Shown here: positions 43,011 to 46,442 of the stretch, piece by piece | Numbering within the stretch: the stretch's first letter is position 1 | Layout of the letters: every line of letters starts with the position of its first letter | DNA from: an uncultured Bacteroidota bacterium | GTDB taxonomy: Bacteria > Bacteroidota > Bacteroidia > Flavobacteriales > Flavobacteriaceae | Assembly: GCA_903913315.1 (NCBI GenBank) | Contig: CAIWKX010000023.1 | Coordinates: forward strand, 1-46,442 | Reading direction: 5' to 3' | Length of the DNA: 46,442 bases | Made by a program: the position numbers and the translations under genes | Notes under the pieces: model-generated | Databases searched by the model: none | The model's input: the letters and a program-made list of their open reading frames with translations, nothing else | What the model was told of the DNA's origin: nothing

Positions 43011-45437
43011 TTAATTAAGATTTAAAGTGATAGTAGCAGGATTCAATCCATCAGATTGTGCCTGCAATGTTACACTACCAGCAGTTTTTTCGGCTTGAAT
43101 AATTATTTGGCACTTTCCGTTAAAGGCACTTCTTTGCCAAGTACCTTCTTTGCATTGATCGGGTTCATGCGAACTTGGGTCTCCGTTGCCCACACCAATT
43201 ATTTTAGCATTACCTTTTAAATTAAATTTCACCAAATTATCAGCTACAGGCACTTCTCTTCCTTTTTCATCGGTAATGGAAATGTTGATAACGGTTGCAT
43301 CTTTGCCGTCAGCAGTCAATGTGGTTTTGTCGGGGTTTAATTTTACAGAAAAAGCTTTTCCTGTGGTTTCTATTCTGGAAACTATTTTTCTTCCTTTCTT
43401 ATAGCCGATAGCCTCTAAAGTTCCTGGTTGATATTTCACTTGCCATTGCAAATGACTGTTTCTCGGCATGGTTTTTTTACCCAAACTTTTACCGTTTAAG
43501 AAAAGTTCTACAGCATCGGAATTGGAATTTACCCAAACATCAATGGGTTTCTCTATTTTTTCAGGCCAATTCCAATGCGGAGAAATATGCAAGACGTCTT
43601 TATCGGTCCACCAACTTTGATAATAATAATAAATGTTTTTTGGAAAACCACAAACATCCATAATTCCAAAATGCGAATTGATATTGGGCCAATGATAAGG
43701 CGTAGGTTCGCCACGATAATCGAAACCTGTCCACACAAATCCACCCATCCAATAGGAGTTTTCGGCGGCTAATTTCCACCAAGTTTCGGCTTTACTTGCC
43801 CACCACGGATGTGTAATATCTTGGTCGGGAACATAGCCTCTAATACTGTCTTTTACATACATCCCACGAGTAGTTACTGTGCTTCCCATTTCAGTTCCAA
43901 GCAGTGGTTGGTTAGGATGATCGCGATGATATTCTGCTACTGCATACTCGCGGTAATTGAATCCACGAATTGGAATAACTTCATTCACTCCTTTATAATC
44001 ATTGCCCATATCGGCAGCATAGGTGCTCGTTCTTGCTGGGTCCAATTCTTTTTGAATAGCTAAAAGAGTTTGTGCAATCTTTTTTCCTTGTTCAGTTCCT
44101 TGAATGGTTTGCTCTTCATTGCCAATTGACCATAAAAATACCGAAGGATGATTTTTGTCACGGATAATTAATCGTCGGAATTGGTCGGTATATTCGGGGC
44201 TACTATTTAACAAACGTTGTTCATCTAGGACTAACATTCCTAAACTGTCGCAAGCTTGTAAAAGTTCGGGTGTAGGAGCGTGATGACTTGTTCTATAGGC
44301 ATTCGACCCCATTTCTTTTAATAATTTAATGCGGTAGTATTGCATATAATCTGGCAAGGCACTGCCTATTCCTGCATGGTCTTGATGATTATTGGTGCCT
44401 TGAATTTTGATGTGCTTTCCATTTAAAGAAAAACCTTCTTTGGCATCAAATTTTAACGTTCTTATGCCAAATTTGATTTTGATTTGGTCTGTAATTTTGC
44501 CATTTTCTTCAATGACCGAAACTGCTCTAAACAAATAAGGGTCATCTAATGACCATAAACGGGCATTTTGTAATGATAATTTTTGCTTTATGGTTGTCTT
44601 TCCGTTGATTGGAAGTGAAATTTTTTGCGAATCACTTTTCGCAATGACTTTTCCATTCCTATCTGTGATGTAAGTATACATCATGCATTCAGTTGGGACT
44701 GAATTTTTATTTTCTACAACCGTTTCAGTACTAATTAGGGTATTTGAATTGGTCACTTCAGAAGACACATACAATCCGTCTTCAGGAATGTGCAGGTTGT
44801 TGCGCTCGTTTAGCCAAACGTGACGGTAAACTCCGGCGCCTTCATAAAACCAACCTTCGTTTTGAGTCGCATCCACTCGAACTACCATTACATTTTCGGT
44901 ATCAAAATTCATATAATCAGTTACATCGTATGATTTTCCAACATAACCACTAAAATTAGTGCCCAAATAAAAACCATTTATCCAAACAGTAGCATTTCTA
45001 TAGATACCATCGAATTGAATTTCGAAACGTTTGTCGCTTTTTGATTTCGCAACGCTAAAATGTTTGCGATACCAACCAATACTTGTTTCGGGATACAATC
45101 CACCAATGGTTTTGTAACCATGAGATTCTACATCAAAACTTGCGGTATTTTGAAATGGAAGTGCCACCGCCCAATCGTGAGGGACATTTACGGAAGTCCA
45201 AGAAGAATCTATAAACTTGGGATTTATAACAGTTGTAGTAAAAACGTTTGACTTATGAAACAAAGAAATAGTGCTGTAATCAAAATCTTTTTCCGGATGA
45301 GCAGCATTGCCAAAATGGAACTTCCAGCCTTCGTCAAGGCTTATTTTTTCTTGTGCTTTGACAGTAGAGCCAATTAGTAAAAGAAAAGAAAAGAGAAGGG
45401 CTTTCTTAAAAGAGAAATTGTGTGAGATTATAGGCAT
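43011..45437 (-). CDS. secreted GH2 beta-galactosidase
   Basis: 808 aa from the ATG at 45437, where the signal peptide MPIISHNFSFKKALLFSFLL then LIGSTVKAQEK begins; the longer frame from 45467 overlaps the GH53 gene. Domain order: sugar-binding jelly roll (about 25-190), Ig-like domain, TIM barrel with acid/base Glu in LWSIGNEEQ and nucleophile Glu in LLGTEMGS, then a DUF4982-like domain (VELFLNGKSLGKK) and a C-terminal bacterial Ig-like domain (LTADGKDATVINISITDEKG). It should cleave beta-linked galactose from oligosaccharides in the periplasm. It lies 10 bp after the endo-galactanase gene. Confidence 0.9.
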   Translation of the reverse strand: MPIISHNFSFKKALLFSFLLLIGSTVKAQEKISLDEGWKFHFGNAAHPEKDFDYSTISLFHKSNVFTTTVINPKFIDSSWTSVNVPHDWAVALPFQNTASFDVESHGYKTIGGLYPETSIGWYRKHFSVAKSKSDKRFEIQFDGIYRNATVWINGFYLGTNFSGYVGKSYDVTDYMNFDTENVMVVRVDATQNEGWFYEGAGVYRHVWLNERNNLHIPEDGLYVSSEVTNSNTLISTETVVENKNSVPTECMMYTYITDRNGKVIAKSDSQKISLPINGKTTIKQKLSLQNARLWSLDDPYLFRAVSVIEENGKITDQIKIKFGIRTLKFDAKEGFSLNGKHIKIQGTNNHQDHAGIGSALPDYMQYYRIKLLKEMGSNAYRTSHHAPTPELLQACDSLGMLVLDEQRLLNSSPEYTDQFRRLIIRDKNHPSVFLWSIGNEEQTIQGTEQGKKIAQTLLAIQKELDPARTSTYAADMGNDYKGVNEVIPIRGFNYREYAVAEYHRDHPNQPLLGTEMGSTVTTRGMYVKDSIRGYVPDQDITHPWWASKAETWWKLAAENSYWMGGFVWTGFDYRGEPTPYHWPNINSHFGIMDVCGFPKNIYYYYQSWWTDKDVLHISPHWNWPEKIEKPIDVWVNSNSDAVELFLNGKSLGKKTMPRNSHLQWQVKYQPGTLEAIGYKKGRKIVSRIETTGKAFSVKLNPDKTTLTADGKDATVINISITDEKGREVPVADNLVKFNLKGNAKIIGVGNGDPSSHEPDQCKEGTWQRSAFNGKCQIIIQAEKTAGSVTLQAQSDGLNPATITLNLN

Positions 45438-45447
45438 ACTAGTAGTC

Positions 45448-46442
45448 TTAATTCGCTTTAAAAGCATCTAAAGCTATTGAAGGTTTCCCATCAGATTGCC
45501 AAGCGCTCAATTGATAACCACTCCATGTTTTTTCTCCTTCAGGCTCCCAATAAATAACGCCAAGACCTTTATTGTTTGGAACAGCTTTTACGGCATTGAT
45601 AACTGCTACAAGCATGTCATGAGTATTTTGTGCCAAGGTATAATCTCCACCTACTTCCACCACCATTACTTCTTTTCCATAACGGGAAGCCATATCGTTT
45701 AAATTGGTTGCAAGATTGGATATTGTTGTTGTATAATCGCTATTTAACCAATAAGGATAGTAGGACATTCCAATAACATCGTATCGTACATAATTTGCTG
45801 TAGCACTATCAAAAAACCATCTGAATTTAGTGTTGTCATTTCCTTGGTCTAAATGAATAATTACTTTTATAGAGGGATTAATAGCTTTGGTGGCATCGTA
45901 ACCTTTGTTTAATAATTGCGCAAGTTGACCAAAATTGTTAGAATTTCCTTCTGGCCACAGCATTCCACCAGGAATTTCATTCCCAATTTGAACCCATTCT
46001 GGAGTAACTCCTGCTGTTTTTAAATCATTTAACACATCATACGTATGATTGTACACATCAGTCAATAATTGACTAAAAGAATCAGTAGCCCATGCCGCTG
46101 GTTTGTTTTGTTTGCTTGGGTCTGCCCAAGAATCGGAGTAATGAAAATCAATCATGATGCGCATGCCCATATTTTTAGCACGCACTGCCAATGCCACTGT
46201 TTCTGCTTTGCTACAATGTCCATTGATTTTATCCGTAGAAGGATTTACCCATACTCGAAGACGAATTGTATTAATCCCTCTATCTTTTAGCAATTGTAAA
46301 CAATCTTTTTGGGTTCCATCCGCATCCAGAAAATGGTAACCTGTTGCTTCCATTTGGGGCAACCATCCCGTATCAGCACCTTTTGCAAAGGCAGCTATTA
46401 TTGGAGTTGGAGTTGGGGAAGGTTGTTCTGTGGCACTTTGTG
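45448..46442 (-). CDS. GH53 arabinogalactan endo-beta-1,4-galactanase (5' end outside window)
   Basis: The frame is open to the window edge; the N-terminal part seen is a Pro/Thr linker (QPSPTPTPIIAAFAKGADTG) typical of a lipoprotein or cell-surface anchor. The GH53 barrel then begins WLPQMEATGYHFLDADG. The acid/base Glu is in EWVQIGNEIPGGMLWPEG and the nucleophile in VMVVEVGGDYT. It ends with KGLGVIYWEPE and a short tail. The enzyme cuts the beta-1,4-galactan backbone of pectic arabinogalactan, producing galacto-oligosaccharides for the following GH2. It heads the visible operon; SusCD-like genes may lie beyond the edge. Confidence 0.92.
   Translation of the reverse strand, partial: QSATEQPSPTPTPIIAAFAKGADTGWLPQMEATGYHFLDADGTQKDCLQLLKDRGINTIRLRVWVNPSTDKINGHCSKAETVALAVRAKNMGMRIMIDFHYSDSWADPSKQNKPAAWATDSFSQLLTDVYNHTYDVLNDLKTAGVTPEWVQIGNEIPGGMLWPEGNSNNFGQLAQLLNKGYDATKAINPSIKVIIHLDQGNDNTKFRWFFDSATANYVRYDVIGMSYYPYWLNSDYTTTISNLATNLNDMASRYGKEVMVVEVGGDYTLAQNTHDMLVAVINAVKAVPNNKGLGVIYWEPEGEKTWSGYQLSAWQSDGKPSIALDAFKAN

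Overview
The window looks like a chromosomal segment of a gliding, polysaccharide-degrading member of the Flavobacteriaceae (Bacteroidota), probably Flavobacterium or a close relative. The DNA is AT-rich. There are type IX secretion and gliding genes (gldJ, porU, porV), a fused branched-chain 2-oxoacid dehydrogenase E1, Bacteroidota-type -7 elements (TAnnTTTG) before several genes, and almost no Shine-Dalgarno signal. No rRNA, tRNA or CRISPR was seen.

Left block (1-16.3 kb, + strand): an aerobic phenylacetate (paa) cluster. It holds the end of paaC, then paaD, paaG, paaH, paaI, the thiolase paaJ, paaZ, a PaaF-like hydratase and paaY. It runs directly into a branched-chain oxoacid dehydrogenase set (E2, ilvE-type aminotransferase, fused E1). 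Together these can take acyl-CoAs from aromatic or branched-chain amino acids to central metabolism. The block is interrupted by accessory DNA: a 13-copy 21-bp tandem array, an Xre-type regulator, a cassette-like unit (orphan gene, attC-like hairpin, 22-bp flanking direct repeat), a Flavo-1-like RNA element, and an AbiH-family phage-defence gene between paaZ and paaF that is split by a -1 shift at an A7 tract. Nearly every intergenic gap carries an imperfect palindrome built from short reiterated words. Related words have entered the coding linkers of two E2 genes and supply the stop codons of several genes.

Middle (16.3-27.6 kb): a DUF4136-type lipoprotein, urocanate hydratase (hutU) with a small Cys-rich protein, a T9SS-sorted surface protein, an ACC deaminase-like PLP enzyme, a LysM glucosaminidase lipoprotein, hemL, murF and gldJ. 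Convergent pairs are separated by clear hairpin terminators.

Right-middle (27.7-38.2 kb): porU-porV (the T9SS attachment complex), cdd, pdhA-pdhC (pdhB is not in the window), a glycosyltransferase and miaE.

Right end (38.2-46.4 kb, - strand): a small membrane protein and a galactan/galactose operon (secreted GH53 endo-galactanase, GH2 beta-galactosidase, galK, galT, Na+/sugar symporter). A second 21-bp-period array lies just beyond the symporter. The strongest candidates for something undescribed are the word-repeat palindromes that spread between and into genes, the cassette-like unit, and the slippage-dependent abiH inside a catabolic operon.
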